The position numbers and the translations under genes were made by a program. The notes beneath the pieces are model-generated. The model saw only the letters and a list, made by a program, of their open reading frames with translations, searched no databases and was not told the DNA's origin. Shown in pieces: positions 9,073 through 18,707 of a DNA stretch of 64,000 nucleotides (position 1 is the stretch's first letter; every line of letters starts with the position of its first letter). This DNA comes from Rhodospirillales bacterium (lineage in GTDB: Bacteria; Pseudomonadota; Alphaproteobacteria; Rhodospirillales; Magnetospirillaceae), in assembly GCA_019455065.1 (NCBI GenBank), contig JACFNC010000007.1, positions 151,165-215,164 on the forward strand, in the 5' to 3' direction.

Positions 9073-10449
9073 CTAACGCTTTCTCTCCTCGCGCAAACGC
9101 ATGGCCTGCGCCTTCACGTCCTGTACCCTCAGCCAAGACGGCGATCCGCGCGGCAGGAGTTTCTCAGCCCGCGTCGCATGGTGGAGCGCCTCGGCGATCT
9201 GGCCCCCGAGCATGGCATATTCCGCCATGGCGAAGGCGGCCTCGCCCTCGTTGCCCCGGCGCCCCTGGGCGATGGCCAAAAGCCTCCAGGCAAAGCCGTT
9301 GTCAGCCTCTTCGGTCAAGGCAAAATTGAGGTGGCCCACGGCGTCTTCCAGCAGCGGCGGCTGATTCAGCTCGATCTCCACTTGCGCCAGGCTGATGCGC
9401 AACAGGGGCGAGTTCGGCAGCAGGCGCACGGCCTCCTGATAGGCCGCCAACGCATCGGGCGCGCGGCCGTTCTCGAACAAAATTTGCCCCTTCAGCTCTT
9501 GGAAATAGGGATCGGCCGGGCGCTCGGCGAGCAGGTCCTCGACGAGGGGCAGGGCCCTGGCGAGGTCGGGTTTGCGGTAGTGTGCGATGGCGCGTGCGTA
9601 GCGGGATTCGAGGCTCTCGTCCTCCTCCCTGTAGCGCTGCAGCGTGCGCGCCGGCAGCTCGAGAAACGAAAACAGCTTCGCCCGCATTCGGCGATGCATC
9701 TCGGCATACTCCGGCGGAGCCTGGACGCCGGTGAAGTGCGACTCGTTCGCGTGATTGCGCAGGAAGGAGATGCGTTCGCTGGTGATGGGGTGGGTCCGCA
9801 CGTAGGGATCCTGCCGCTCGGTCACCAGAAGTTCCTGGTCGCCCAGAATCTCCATGAATTCCAGCAGCCCCTTCGAGGACTGGCCGGTGGCGTCGAGCAG
9901 GGATACGGCGGCCTGGTCGGCGGCGGTTTCCTGGGTGCGGGTGAAGCTGAGCAGTGAGCGTTCCGCGACGCTGCTGCCGCCCATCAGGATCGCGCTGCCC
10001 ACGTCGGCCCGGCCGCTGGCCGCGGCCGCCGCGCCGGCCAGCACCATGGCGATCAGCGCCTCGGTCGAGGCGTTCTTCAGGGCTTCGTCCATCCGTGCCA
10101 GATGGCCGCCGGCAATGTGGCCGGTTTCGTGGGCAATCACGCCGATCAACTGGCTCACGTTTTCGGTGCGTACCAGCAGTCCGGTATTGAGGAAGAGGTT
10201 CTGGCCGGCGGCCACGAAGGCGTTCAGCGTATTGTCCTTGACGAGGTGGATGCGCACCGCTCCGGGGTTCAGCCCGGCGGCCACGAAGAGTGGCGTCGCC
10301 CACACCCGGATGCTATTTTCGATCTCCGCATCGCGGATGAAGGACGGGCGGTCCGCGCTCCTTGCCGGTGCGCCAAGCAGGACTAGGATGGCCAGGGCCA
10401 GAACGGAAATGCGCTTGTACAAGGAGACCTGCTTGCTGCCGTGCCCCAA
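9073..10449 (-). CDS. M48-family metalloprotease with TPR tail, BepA/YfgC-like
   Basis: A 458-residue periplasmic zinc protease. The signal peptide (about residues 1-31, ending APARSA) is followed by an M48 domain with HETGHIAGGH (HExxH zinc motif, residues near 106-115) and the downstream glutamate region ETAADQAAV. The C-terminal half is a set of TPR-like helices (for example LPNSPLLRISLAQVEIEL). In enterobacteria BepA degrades or assists LptD and other outer-membrane proteins. The start is TTG 10449; another TTG a few codons in would still keep the signal peptide. It heads a minus-strand pair with the DsbA-like gene, and 51 bases separate it from the divergent aminotransferase. Confidence 0.9.
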   Translation of the reverse strand: MGHGSKQVSLYKRISVLALAILVLLGAPARSADRPSFIRDAEIENSIRVWATPLFVAAGLNPGAVRIHLVKDNTLNAFVAAGQNLFLNTGLLVRTENVSQLIGVIAHETGHIAGGHLARMDEALKNASTEALIAMVLAGAAAAASGRADVGSAILMGGSSVAERSLLSFTRTQETAADQAAVSLLDATGQSSKGLLEFMEILGDQELLVTERQDPYVRTHPITSERISFLRNHANESHFTGVQAPPEYAEMHRRMRAKLFSFLELPARTLQRYREEDESLESRYARAIAHYRKPDLARALPLVEDLLAERPADPYFQELKGQILFENGRAPDALAAYQEAVRLLPNSPLLRISLAQVEIELNQPPLLEDAVGHLNFALTEEADNGFAWRLLAIAQGRRGNEGEAAFAMAEYAMLGGQIAEALHHATRAEKLLPRGSPSWLRVQDVKAQAMRLREERKR

Positions 10450-10500
10450 AATTAGTCGGCGGGTCCTGTCGCGTCAACGAATAGCGCCGTCGGCGGTATA

Positions 10501-11652
10501 ATGGCTCTGAAGGTGGCGAAACGAGGGCTCGTGCCGCCCTTCATCGTCATGGACGTCATGCGGGCCGCGGCGGAGCGCGCGGCTGCCGGCGACGACGTAC
10601 TGCACCTCGAGGTCGGGCAGCCGTCGACGGGCGCCCCGCAGGCCGTGCTCGAGGCCGCAAAGGCCGCCCTCGATGCGGACCCCATCGGCTACACGCTTGC
10701 GCTGGGGATAGAGCCGCTGCGGGCGCGGATCGCTCGGCACTATGCCGACGAGTACGGCGTCGCCATCCCGGAAGAGCGGATCGTGGTGACCACAGGGTCG
10801 TCGGGCGCTTTTTTGCTCGCCTTTCTGGCCGCCTTCGAACCCGGGGACAGGGTCGGTCTGGCGGCGCCCGGCTATCCGGCTTATCGGAACATCCTGACCG
10901 CCCTCGGGATAACGCCGGTCCTCCTGCCCGTCGGCGCCCAATCCCACTTCCAACCCAGTAGCGCCATCCTGGAAGCGGTGGGCGAAAGCTTGGACGGGCT
11001 CATCGTCGCAAGTCCGTCGAACCCCACCGGCAGCATGTTGGGTGCGGCGGAGTTGGGCGACCTCGCGCGCTACTGCCACGACCAGGGTATCCGATTGGTT
11101 TCGGACGAGATTTACCACGGCATCACCTACGGCGAACGGGCTGTCACGGCAGCCGCCCAGTCGACGGAAGCGATCGTCGTGAACAGCTTCTCCAAGTATT
11201 ATTCGATGACCGGCTGGCGGCTCGGCTGGATGGTCGTGCCTCCCGACCTATTGCGGGCCGTCGAATGCCTGGCGCAGAACTTCTTCATCTCGCCGCCGAC
11301 ACTCTCGCAGCGTGCGGCTCTCGCCGTGTTCGATTGCCGCGAGGAACTCGATCGCAATGTGGCGCGCTACGCCCGGAACCGTGCGTTGCTGCTGGAGGAA
11401 CTGCCCAAGGCGGGCTTCCATCGGCTGGCCCCTGCCGACGGGGCCTTCTACCTTTACGCAGACATTGCGCACCTCAGCAACGACAGTCAGGAATTCTGCC
11501 GGCGCATGCTGACGGAGACCGGGGTCGCGGCGACGCCCGGGGTCGATTTCGATCCCGAACAGGGACACCGCGCTATGCGCTTTTCCTTCGCCGGTTCGAC
11601 CGAGGATATGGCTGAGGCCGCTGGACGATTGCGGCGTTGGCTGTCGCGCTAA
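10501..11652 (+). CDS. Class I/II aminotransferase (PLP fold type I)
   Basis: A 383-residue aspartate-aminotransferase-fold enzyme. It shows the N-terminal LEVGQPSTGAP segment, VTTGSSGAFLLAF, the SPSNPTGSML asparagine motif, the VSDEIYHGITYG aspartate motif, and the PLP lysine in NSFSKYYSMTGWRLGW. The C-terminal arginine is in MRFSFAG. It is cytosolic and transfers amino groups from an amino acid to a 2-oxoacid. Substrate is not determinable; this subgroup is usually annotated simply as pyridoxal-phosphate-dependent aminotransferase. ATG 10501 is the only reasonable start. It is followed by a bidirectional terminator shared with rne. Confidence 0.9.
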   Translation: MALKVAKRGLVPPFIVMDVMRAAAERAAAGDDVLHLEVGQPSTGAPQAVLEAAKAALDADPIGYTLALGIEPLRARIARHYADEYGVAIPEERIVVTTGSSGAFLLAFLAAFEPGDRVGLAAPGYPAYRNILTALGITPVLLPVGAQSHFQPSSAILEAVGESLDGLIVASPSNPTGSMLGAAELGDLARYCHDQGIRLVSDEIYHGITYGERAVTAAAQSTEAIVVNSFSKYYSMTGWRLGWMVVPPDLLRAVECLAQNFFISPPTLSQRAALAVFDCREELDRNVARYARNRALLLEELPKAGFHRLAPADGAFYLYADIAHLSNDSQEFCRRMLTETGVAATPGVDFDPEQGHRAMRFSFAGSTEDMAEAAGRLRRWLSR

Positions 11653-11672
11653 GGATTTTGGTTTGAAAAATA

Positions 11673-11704
11673 GATAGGGGCGCGGCAGGTCCCGCGCCCC
11701 TATC
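11673..11704. terminator. Bidirectional terminator between aminotransferase and rne
   Basis: Arms GATAGGGGCGCGG and CCGCGCCCCTATC pair perfectly around a six-base loop. On the minus strand the hairpin is followed by TATTTTTC, a good T-run, so it terminates rne. On the plus strand it lies 20 bases past the aminotransferase stop. Confidence 0.8.
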
Positions 11705-11717
11705 CCATTTGCCCGCG

Positions 11718-14351
11718 TCAGCCGGCAGGGCGACGCCACCAGCCGCGGCGCGGCGATGCGGGCGGCTCTTCGGGAACCTGCCCGGTGACCGCGGGCGCCG
11801 TTTCCTCGACCGCAACGGCCGCGACGGGGGCGGGGGCCTCCGCTGCGTCCGGACGCTCCTCGGCGGGAAGGGGCTCGACCAGCGTCTCGGCGTGCTCGGC
11901 GGCGGGAACCGCCTCGACCTGCGCCTCCGCGGGCGCGGCGGCCGCCGGAGCCTCACCCTTTTCGATCGCCGTCTTGCGGCGGCGCGGAGCTGCCTTCTTC
12001 TTGGTCTCAGCCTTGGCCGGGGCAGGCGGCGGCGCTTCTTCGGCCGCGGCGGCGGCCTTGCGCCTCGGAGCGCGCTTGGGTCGCGCCGGTTTCTCGGCCA
12101 CGGCGGCTGCGGTTTCCTCGGCAGTCGCGGCCGTCTCGGCCGCGGCCGAGACGGGAACGGGCTCCGCCTCTGGTTCGACTGCCGGCTCAGCGGCTGCTTG
12201 CGCTGCTTGTTCGGTATGGGCCTCGGTGGCCGCGACTTCCACCTCTTCCGCGGCCTCTACGGCCTCCACGCCCTCCACGGGCGCGAGCGGCGTCTCGGCT
12301 ATGGCAGCGGGCTCCTCGACACGGCGCCGCCGCTTTCCTCCCCGACGGCCCCGACGGCGGCCCTTGCGGGATTCGCCCTCTTCGGAACCGGCCTCCGTGA
12401 CGCCATCGCCGCTCGACTCCGCGACAACCTCCTCTTCCGCCTCGCCAATTTCGGCGGGCGCTTCGGCGGCGGCTTCTGCCGCTTCCCCGATCGCCGGCTG
12501 CCGGGCTTCGTCGCCGGGCCGACGGCTGCGCCGCTTGCGCCGCTTGCGCCGCTTGCGGGCGCCTTCCTCATCGGTGGCCGTCGCGCCCTCCGGTGCGGTG
12601 GCCGCGACCTCCGACTCTTCCTCGGCGCGTTCCTCGGCTTCCTCCTCCTCTGAGGGGGCGACCTGTTCGATCTGGGGCCGCGTCACCTCTTCAATCCGAG
12701 CCTCCGCCTTCACCCGCTCCATTCGGTGGTTCGGCGGCACCAGGCTGTCGTCTCCATTGATGAAGACCGAGAAGGCGTAGCGGTTCTCGATCTCGGCCAG
12801 GGCGGTCCGTTTCTGGTTGAGAATGTACAAAGCGACCGCTGTCGGCGCGGTGACCATCACCTCGCTGGAGCGGCGGCGGATGCCCTCCTCCTCGATCGCC
12901 CGCAACAGATAGACCGAGGCCGATTCGACGGACCGCACGACACCGGTCCCACTGCAATGGGTGCAGGGCTGGAAGGACGTCTCCATCAAGCTCGGCCGCA
13001 GCCGCTGGCGGGACAACTCCAGCAGCCCAAAGGGGCTGATGCGGCCAAGCTGGATGCGGGCACGGTCGAAGCGCATCGCCTCCTTCAGCCGACGTTCCAC
13101 CGCATGATTGTTGCGGTTTTCCTCCATGTCGATGAAGTCGATCACGATCAGCCCCGCGAGGTCGCGCAGGCGCAACTGCCGGGCAATCTCGTCGGACGCC
13201 TCGAGATTTGTCTTGAGGGCGGTCTCCTCGATGTGCCGTTCCTTGGTCGAGCGGCCGGAATTGACGTCGATCGACACCAGGGCCTCGGTGGGACTGATGA
13301 CGATGTAGCCGCCCGACTTGAGTTGCACGATCGGGCTGTGCATGGCGTCGAGCTGGCTTTCCACCTGGAACCGGTAGAACAGCGGCATCGCCTGGTCGCG
13401 ATAGGGCTGCACCCGCCGGGCGTGGCTGGGCGTCAACATCCGCATGAAGTCTTTGGCCAGCCGGTATCCCTCATCGCCCTCGACCAGGATTTCCTCGATG
13501 TCGCGGGAATAGAGGTCGCGGATCGACCGCTTGATGAGGTTCGCCTCCTCATAAACCAGAGCGGGCGCGGTCGACTTCAGCGTCAACTCGCGAATGTTGT
13601 CCCACAGACGCAGCAGGTATTCGTAGTCACGCTTGATTTCGGCCTTGCTGCGTTCCGATCCGGCGGTACGTACGATCACCGCCATTCCATCGGGAATGTC
13701 GAGTTCGTTGGTGATGGACTTGAGGCGGCGCCGATCGGTCGCGCTGGTGATCTTTCGCGACACGCCGCCGCCGCGCCCGGTGTTGGGCATGAGCACGCAA
13801 TAGCGGCCCGCGAGCGAAAGGTAGGTCGTGAGCGCCGCGCCCTTATTGCCGCGCTCCTCTTTGACCACCTGCACCAAGACGACCTGGCGCCGCTTGATGA
13901 CTTCCTGGATCTTGTAGTTCCGCAGGTTGCGGGGGCGGCGGCGCTCGACGTCCTCGACGTCGTCGCCGCCGACCATCTCGACCGCGTCCTCAGCGCCATG
14001 GGCACCGTCGGCGGCGGCCGCTTCGCCTTCATGGCCGGCCGCCCCATTCCCACCCGTTGTCTCCGACTCGTGATGTTCGGCAAGCAGCGCCTGCCGGTCC
14101 GCCACCGGAATCTGGTAATAGTCGGGGTGTATTTCGCTGAATGCTAGGAAACCATGCCGGTTACCGCCATAATCGACGAATGCGGCCTGAAGCGAAGGCT
14201 CCACCCGGACGATCTTCGCCAGGTAGATATTTCCTTTTAATTGCTTCTTTGTGCTGGTTTCTACATCAAGTTCTTCGAGACGTGTTCCGCTTACTACGAC
14301 GACCCGAGTTTCTTCCGGGTGCGTCGCGTCGATGAGCATGCGCTTCGCCAT
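11718..14351 (-). CDS. rne: Ribonuclease E/G
   Basis: An 877-residue RNase E. I use ATG 14351 (MAKRMLIDATHPEETRV), not the longer in-frame extension up to 14474, because this is the conserved family start. Domains in order are an S1 RNA-binding domain, a sensor and RNase-H-like region, and the DNase-I-like catalytic core with LVSIDVNSGRST and IVIDFIDMEENRNN. The Zn-link CTHCSGTG and a small domain follow. From about residue 540 there is a low-complexity tail of alternating acidic, Arg/Lys-rich and Ala/Pro/Glu-rich blocks. This matches alphaproteobacterial RNase E, whose tail scaffolds the degradosome. It processes rRNA, tRNA and mRNA. Confidence 0.96.
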   Translation of the reverse strand: MAKRMLIDATHPEETRVVVVSGTRLEELDVETSTKKQLKGNIYLAKIVRVEPSLQAAFVDYGGNRHGFLAFSEIHPDYYQIPVADRQALLAEHHESETTGGNGAAGHEGEAAAADGAHGAEDAVEMVGGDDVEDVERRRPRNLRNYKIQEVIKRRQVVLVQVVKEERGNKGAALTTYLSLAGRYCVLMPNTGRGGGVSRKITSATDRRRLKSITNELDIPDGMAVIVRTAGSERSKAEIKRDYEYLLRLWDNIRELTLKSTAPALVYEEANLIKRSIRDLYSRDIEEILVEGDEGYRLAKDFMRMLTPSHARRVQPYRDQAMPLFYRFQVESQLDAMHSPIVQLKSGGYIVISPTEALVSIDVNSGRSTKERHIEETALKTNLEASDEIARQLRLRDLAGLIVIDFIDMEENRNNHAVERRLKEAMRFDRARIQLGRISPFGLLELSRQRLRPSLMETSFQPCTHCSGTGVVRSVESASVYLLRAIEEEGIRRRSSEVMVTAPTAVALYILNQKRTALAEIENRYAFSVFINGDDSLVPPNHRMERVKAEARIEEVTRPQIEQVAPSEEEEAEERAEEESEVAATAPEGATATDEEGARKRRKRRKRRSRRPGDEARQPAIGEAAEAAAEAPAEIGEAEEEVVAESSGDGVTEAGSEEGESRKGRRRGRRGGKRRRRVEEPAAIAETPLAPVEGVEAVEAAEEVEVAATEAHTEQAAQAAAEPAVEPEAEPVPVSAAAETAATAEETAAAVAEKPARPKRAPRRKAAAAAEEAPPPAPAKAETKKKAAPRRRKTAIEKGEAPAAAAPAEAQVEAVPAAEHAETLVEPLPAEERPDAAEAPAPVAAVAVEETAPAVTGQVPEEPPASPRRGWWRRPAG

Positions 14352-14830
14352 TAAATTCAAAACTCCAAGAGGCCGCCCGGCCGCGCGCGTTGGGCGCGAA
14401 TGGGCTGGCAACTGACCCGTTGAAGCCGGCGCAGCTCTCGCTCGATTCCACGGTCGCTGTCTCAGGGGAGGCAAGGACGAAGGTCATGGCGGGAAATCCA
14501 CGGGCCGCGTGCCCGGCTTCGAAATTCGATCAACACACCCGCCGGCGGCTTGCGCCCTACATCGCTCTCCACGAGCCCAGAGGGGCGGGAAAGGTTCGCA
14601 CGGCTGGCCCTTGGGCCGTCCGCCTGCGGCATTCGCAAACAAAATAGCGATGACGCAATGGTTCCACAACGATCTTGTTTGGCAGCCTCCACCCGACCCG
14701 ACGCCGGCCCCGGAGAGAGGGGCGTTGGACATTCCTTCCATCGAATCAATGGCTTTTAAGTTGATCTTTATGTTGTGTTGTTGGTATACGTATCGAAGAT
14801 CTATTTGGCGGTCGGCGGAAAGGACATCGT
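14352..14830. other. 480-base divergent region between rne and amiC
   Basis: No gene is supported here. It holds the promoter and leader of rne (minus strand) and of amiC (plus strand). A long rne leader is expected, because RNase E usually autoregulates through its 5' untranslated region. No individual regulatory structure could be assigned with confidence. The 70 bases before the amiC start are AT-rich (TTTAAGTTGATCTTTATGTTG), a likely amiC promoter. Confidence 0.45.
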
Positions 14831-16063
14831 TTGGCGCGTCTGGGTAAAGCGGCGGCGGTTGTTGCGGCGGTACTGACGGCGGTACTCGCGGTCTCTTGGA
14901 CCGCTTCGGCCAAGCCGGCGGTGACTGGCGTTCGCGCCTACGATCACGGGACCAAGACCCGCTTTGTGCTGGATTTGAACGAATCGGTTCCTTTCCGGGT
15001 GTTCACGCTTGCGGACCCTTATCGCGTCGTCGTCGACCTGCCGGAATTGGACTGGACCGCAGCGCAAGCGGGGCTGCGCAAGGCCATCGGTCCCATCCGC
15101 GATTTCCGCTACGGACTTTTCAAACCCGGTAACGCTCGGCTGGTGCTCGATCTGGCGGATGCGACGTCGGTGAAGAAGGCGTTCGTCCTTCCGCCGGGCG
15201 AGGGCGCCGGGTGGCGGTTCGTGCTCGATCTCGTCGGAACCAGCCGCGACGCCTTCCTGCGCGAACAGGGGCTGCCCCCGGACCTCGTGCCGCAGCCGAA
15301 GCCGGTGCCGACCGCGGCCATTCCGGTTTCGATGACGTTGCCGGACCGCAATCCGCGCGCCGTCAGGGGCAAGGCGGTGATCATCATCGATCCGGGTCAT
15401 GGCGGGGTCGATCCCGGCGCCATCGGGGTCAGTGGTGAATACGAAAAGAACATCACCCTGGCGATGGCGCGTGAACTCAAGCAGGCGCTCGACTCCAGCG
15501 GTCGCTACAAGGTCGTCCTGACCCGGAACTCGGACGTGTTCCTGGCGCTGCGCGACCGCGTCGCCAAGGCGCGTGCGGTGGGGGCGGATCTGTTCGTGTC
15601 CCTTCATGCCGACACCGTGCGCAGCCCGTCGGTGCGCGGCCTCTCGGTCTACACCTTGTCCGAACGGGCGTCCGACGCCGAATCGGCCGCTCTGGCCGAG
15701 AAGGAGAACAAGGCCGACCTCATCGCCGGCCTCGATCTCTCGCATGAGTCGCCCGAAGTCACCAACATCCTCATCGACCTCGCCCAGCGCGAGTCGATGA
15801 ACCTGTCGGCCGCCTTCGCCGGCGACCTGGTACAGGAACTGGGTCGCGAAACGGCCCTGCTCGGCAACACCCACCGGTTCGCGGGCTTCGCCGTGCTCAA
15901 GGCGCCCGACATTCCGTCCGTGCTCGTCGAACTCGGCTATCTCTCCAACCCCCAAGAGGAGCGGCTATTGCGCCGGCGCGACCACCGCGCCAAATTGGCT
16001 TCAGCGCTGACGCGCTCCATCGATCGTTATTTCGCCAACATCCAACGGGCAAGCCGGCCATAA
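14831..16063 (+). CDS. amiC: N-acetylmuramoyl-L-alanine amidase, AmiC type
   Basis: A 410-residue exported zinc amidase that splits septal peptidoglycan between MurNAc and L-Ala during cell separation. It has a signal peptide (to about residue 28), an AMIN domain at about 30-130 (GVRAYDHGTKTRFVLDL, PYRVVVDLPELDW) for septal targeting, a linker, and an Amidase_3 domain at about 180-400. Zinc ligands and catalytic residues are visible as IIDPGHGGVDPGA, GEYEKNITL, SLHADTV and VLVELGYLSN. The start is TTG 14831, immediately before the hydrophobic signal. PBP1A follows 80 bases later, so the two cell-wall genes are probably co-transcribed. Confidence 0.94.
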   Translation: MARLGKAAAVVAAVLTAVLAVSWTASAKPAVTGVRAYDHGTKTRFVLDLNESVPFRVFTLADPYRVVVDLPELDWTAAQAGLRKAIGPIRDFRYGLFKPGNARLVLDLADATSVKKAFVLPPGEGAGWRFVLDLVGTSRDAFLREQGLPPDLVPQPKPVPTAAIPVSMTLPDRNPRAVRGKAVIIIDPGHGGVDPGAIGVSGEYEKNITLAMARELKQALDSSGRYKVVLTRNSDVFLALRDRVAKARAVGADLFVSLHADTVRSPSVRGLSVYTLSERASDAESAALAEKENKADLIAGLDLSHESPEVTNILIDLAQRESMNLSAAFAGDLVQELGRETALLGNTHRFAGFAVLKAPDIPSVLVELGYLSNPQEERLLRRRDHRAKLASALTRSIDRYFANIQRASRP

Positions 16064-16142
16064 GGCTGCCATATTCAAGGGCTAACGGGTTCGCTGCGGC
16101 AGGCCGCGAAGTCTCGGTGCACGGAAGCCACACTCTCATCCG

Positions 16143-18629
16143 ATGCTTAAATACCTGGTCATCATTATCAGCAGTGTGTTCCTGCTCACGGTCGCCGCGA
16201 CCGTGGGGGTGCTGGGGGTGTTCTGGCATTATGGTCGTGGCCTTCCGGACTACCAGCAACTGGCCCACTACGAGCCGTCGGTCACCACGCGTGTCTATGC
16301 CGGCGACGGTCGGCTGATTGCCGAATACGCCACCGAGAAGCGCAGCTTCGTCCCGCTGTCGGCAATGCCGCAGCGGGTCATCAAGGCGTTCCTGTCGGCC
16401 GAGGACAAGACCTTCTACAGCCACCCCGGCATCGACGTATGGGGCGTCATGCGGGCCGTCGTCATCAACGCGCGCAATCTGGGAGGCGACCGGCGCCCGG
16501 TGGGCGCCTCGACGATCACGCAGCAGGTGGCGAAGAACTTCCTGCTGACCAACGAGGTATCGCTCGAACGCAAGATCAAGGAGGTAATGCTTGCCTTCCG
16601 CATCGAGCGGGCGTTCAGCAAGGATCACATCCTCGAACTGTACCTCAACGAGATCTATCTCGGCTTCAGCTCCTACGGCGTCGCGGCCGCGGCGATGAAC
16701 TACTTCAACAAAAGCCTCGACGAGCTCACCGTCGCCGAAGCGGCCTTTCTCGCCGCGCTTCCAAAGGCGCCCAACAACTACAATCCTCGGCGGCATCCGG
16801 TGGCCGCCAAGCAGCGCCGCGACTGGGTGATCGGGCGCATGCTCGAAGATGGGCACATCACCCCGGGTGAAGCGATGGCCGCGCAGAACGAGCCGCTGAC
16901 GGTCGGCTACCGGACCGACACCGCGCTGGTCGGCGGCGCCGGTTTCTTCGGCGAGGAGGTGCGCCGCGAATTGGCCGCGCGCTATGGCGAGTCGGCGCTG
17001 TATCAGGGCGGTTTGCAAGTCCGCTCGACGCTCGATCCGACCCTGCAATCGATCGCCAATCGTGCCTTGCGGGAAGGGCTCGTCGCCTACGACCGTCGCC
17101 ATGGGTGGCGGGGTCCGATGGGGCGCATACAGGTCGAGGCGCGGTGGCAAGAAAGGCTGGCATCGCTTCTGCCGATCCCAGGATTGGAGCCGTGGCAGCT
17201 CGCGGTCGTCCTGGAAACCGGCGGCGAGGATGCGCGCATCGGCCTGGTCGACGGGACGCTGGGATCCATTCCCTTCGCGGAGATGCGTTGGGCTCGGCCC
17301 TGGCTGCCCGCCCAAAAGGTGGGACCGTCGCCGAGCCGGCCGGCCGATGCGTTGCGGGTGGGCGACGTGGTGCCGGTTGAGCCGGTCAAGGCCGACGGCG
17401 AGGGGCGTGCCTATCCGCCGGGCACCTATGCGCTCCGCCAGTTGCCCAAGGTCGATGGGGCCCTGGTGGCGATGGACCCGCATACCGGGCGCGTCCTTGC
17501 GATGGCCGGCGGCTTCGCCTATGGCCGCAGTCAGTTCAACCGCGCCACCCAAGCCCAGCGGCAGCCCGGCTCCGCGTTCAAGCCTTTCGTCTACCTGGCT
17601 GCCCTCAACAACGGATTCACCCCGTCCTCGCTGATTCTGGATGCGCCCGTGGTGATCGATCAGGGCCCTGGCCTGCCGCTTTGGAAGCCCTCGAACTACT
17701 CGGACGACTTTCTGGGGCCGACGACGCTTCGCGTGGGCGTCGAGCGATCACGCAACCTGATGACCGTGCGTCTCGCCCAGGCTGTCGGGATGGAGCAGAT
17801 CGTCGACTACGCCGAGCGGTTTGGCATTTCGGACAACCTCACGCCGACGCTGGCGATGGCGTTGGGTGCCGGTGAGACCACGGCGCTGCGCCTGACCGCC
17901 GGCTATGCGATGCTGGTAAATGGGGGCAAGCGCATCACGCCGACCATCGTCGATCGCGTCCAGGATCGTACCGGTCGCACGATCTATCGCCACGACGCCC
18001 GGCCATGCCCCAATTGCGCCGGCGAATATGTTCCTGAGGAGCCGATGCCGCAGGTTCCCGACACCCGCGAGGTGGTGACCGACCCGGCCAGCGCCTACCA
18101 GATGGTGTCGATCCTGCAGGGTGTGGTCGAACGTGGGACGGGCAGGCGCGTCAGCGCCATCGGCAAGCCGCTTGCCGGCAAGACGGGCACCAGCAACGAC
18201 AGTGTCGATGCCTGGTTCGTCGGTTTTTCGCCCGACCTCGCAGTCGGGGTCTTCGTGGGGTTCGACGAGCCGCATAGCCTGGGCGACAAGGAAACGGGGT
18301 CCAGTGTCGCGGCACCCATCTTCAAGGATTTCATGGCCGCCGCGCTCGCCGACAAGCCGGCCGTCCCGTTCCGGGTGCCCCCCGGCATACGCCTTGTGCG
18401 GGTCAACCCGGCGACCGGCAGGCTTGCGGGGCCGCATGACCGGGTGGTGATCCTCGAGGCCTTCAAGCCGGAAACGGTGCCAACGGGTGAGGTGGAAGAG
18501 GTGTTGGGGGGCGGTGAGGTCGATGCCGTTGGCGCCTTCCGCTTCGGGGCCGGAGCCAATCCGGCCGGCGTTTCCCCCCTAGCTCCGCCGGCCGGCGGGG
18601 TAGCGCCGGACATGGGCGGTCTTTACTGA
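16143..18629 (+). CDS. mrcA: Penicillin-binding protein 1A (class A PBP)
   Basis: An 828-residue bifunctional peptidoglycan synthase anchored by one N-terminal membrane helix. The GT51 transglycosylase motifs are all present: EDKTFYSHPGID, GASTITQQVAKNF, RKIKEVMLAFRIE, and KDHILELYLNEIYLG. An OB-like region follows. The transpeptidase has SAFK (in PGSAFKPF), SRN (in VERSRNLM) and KTGT (in GKTGTSND). The C-terminal tail is Gly/Ala/Pro-rich. Family length is normal. The order amiC-PBP1A-prfB is a common alphaproteobacterial arrangement, as I recall. Confidence 0.96.
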   Translation: MLKYLVIIISSVFLLTVAATVGVLGVFWHYGRGLPDYQQLAHYEPSVTTRVYAGDGRLIAEYATEKRSFVPLSAMPQRVIKAFLSAEDKTFYSHPGIDVWGVMRAVVINARNLGGDRRPVGASTITQQVAKNFLLTNEVSLERKIKEVMLAFRIERAFSKDHILELYLNEIYLGFSSYGVAAAAMNYFNKSLDELTVAEAAFLAALPKAPNNYNPRRHPVAAKQRRDWVIGRMLEDGHITPGEAMAAQNEPLTVGYRTDTALVGGAGFFGEEVRRELAARYGESALYQGGLQVRSTLDPTLQSIANRALREGLVAYDRRHGWRGPMGRIQVEARWQERLASLLPIPGLEPWQLAVVLETGGEDARIGLVDGTLGSIPFAEMRWARPWLPAQKVGPSPSRPADALRVGDVVPVEPVKADGEGRAYPPGTYALRQLPKVDGALVAMDPHTGRVLAMAGGFAYGRSQFNRATQAQRQPGSAFKPFVYLAALNNGFTPSSLILDAPVVIDQGPGLPLWKPSNYSDDFLGPTTLRVGVERSRNLMTVRLAQAVGMEQIVDYAERFGISDNLTPTLAMALGAGETTALRLTAGYAMLVNGGKRITPTIVDRVQDRTGRTIYRHDARPCPNCAGEYVPEEPMPQVPDTREVVTDPASAYQMVSILQGVVERGTGRRVSAIGKPLAGKTGTSNDSVDAWFVGFSPDLAVGVFVGFDEPHSLGDKETGSSVAAPIFKDFMAAALADKPAVPFRVPPGIRLVRVNPATGRLAGPHDRVVILEAFKPETVPTGEVEEVLGGGEVDAVGAFRFGAGANPAGVSPLAPPAGGVAPDMGGLY

Positions 18630-18707
18630 CGACACCTTGCTCCCAGCGCTCAATTCGCTTAGATAACGGGCCTTCGCAATACCGATAGACCAGGGGTGCA
18701 AGCGAAC

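Noticed and set aside
14352..14474. N-terminal extension of RNase E
   Set aside because: The conserved start MAKRMLID is at 14351; the extra 41 codons are Pro/Arg-rich leader sequence without family likeness.
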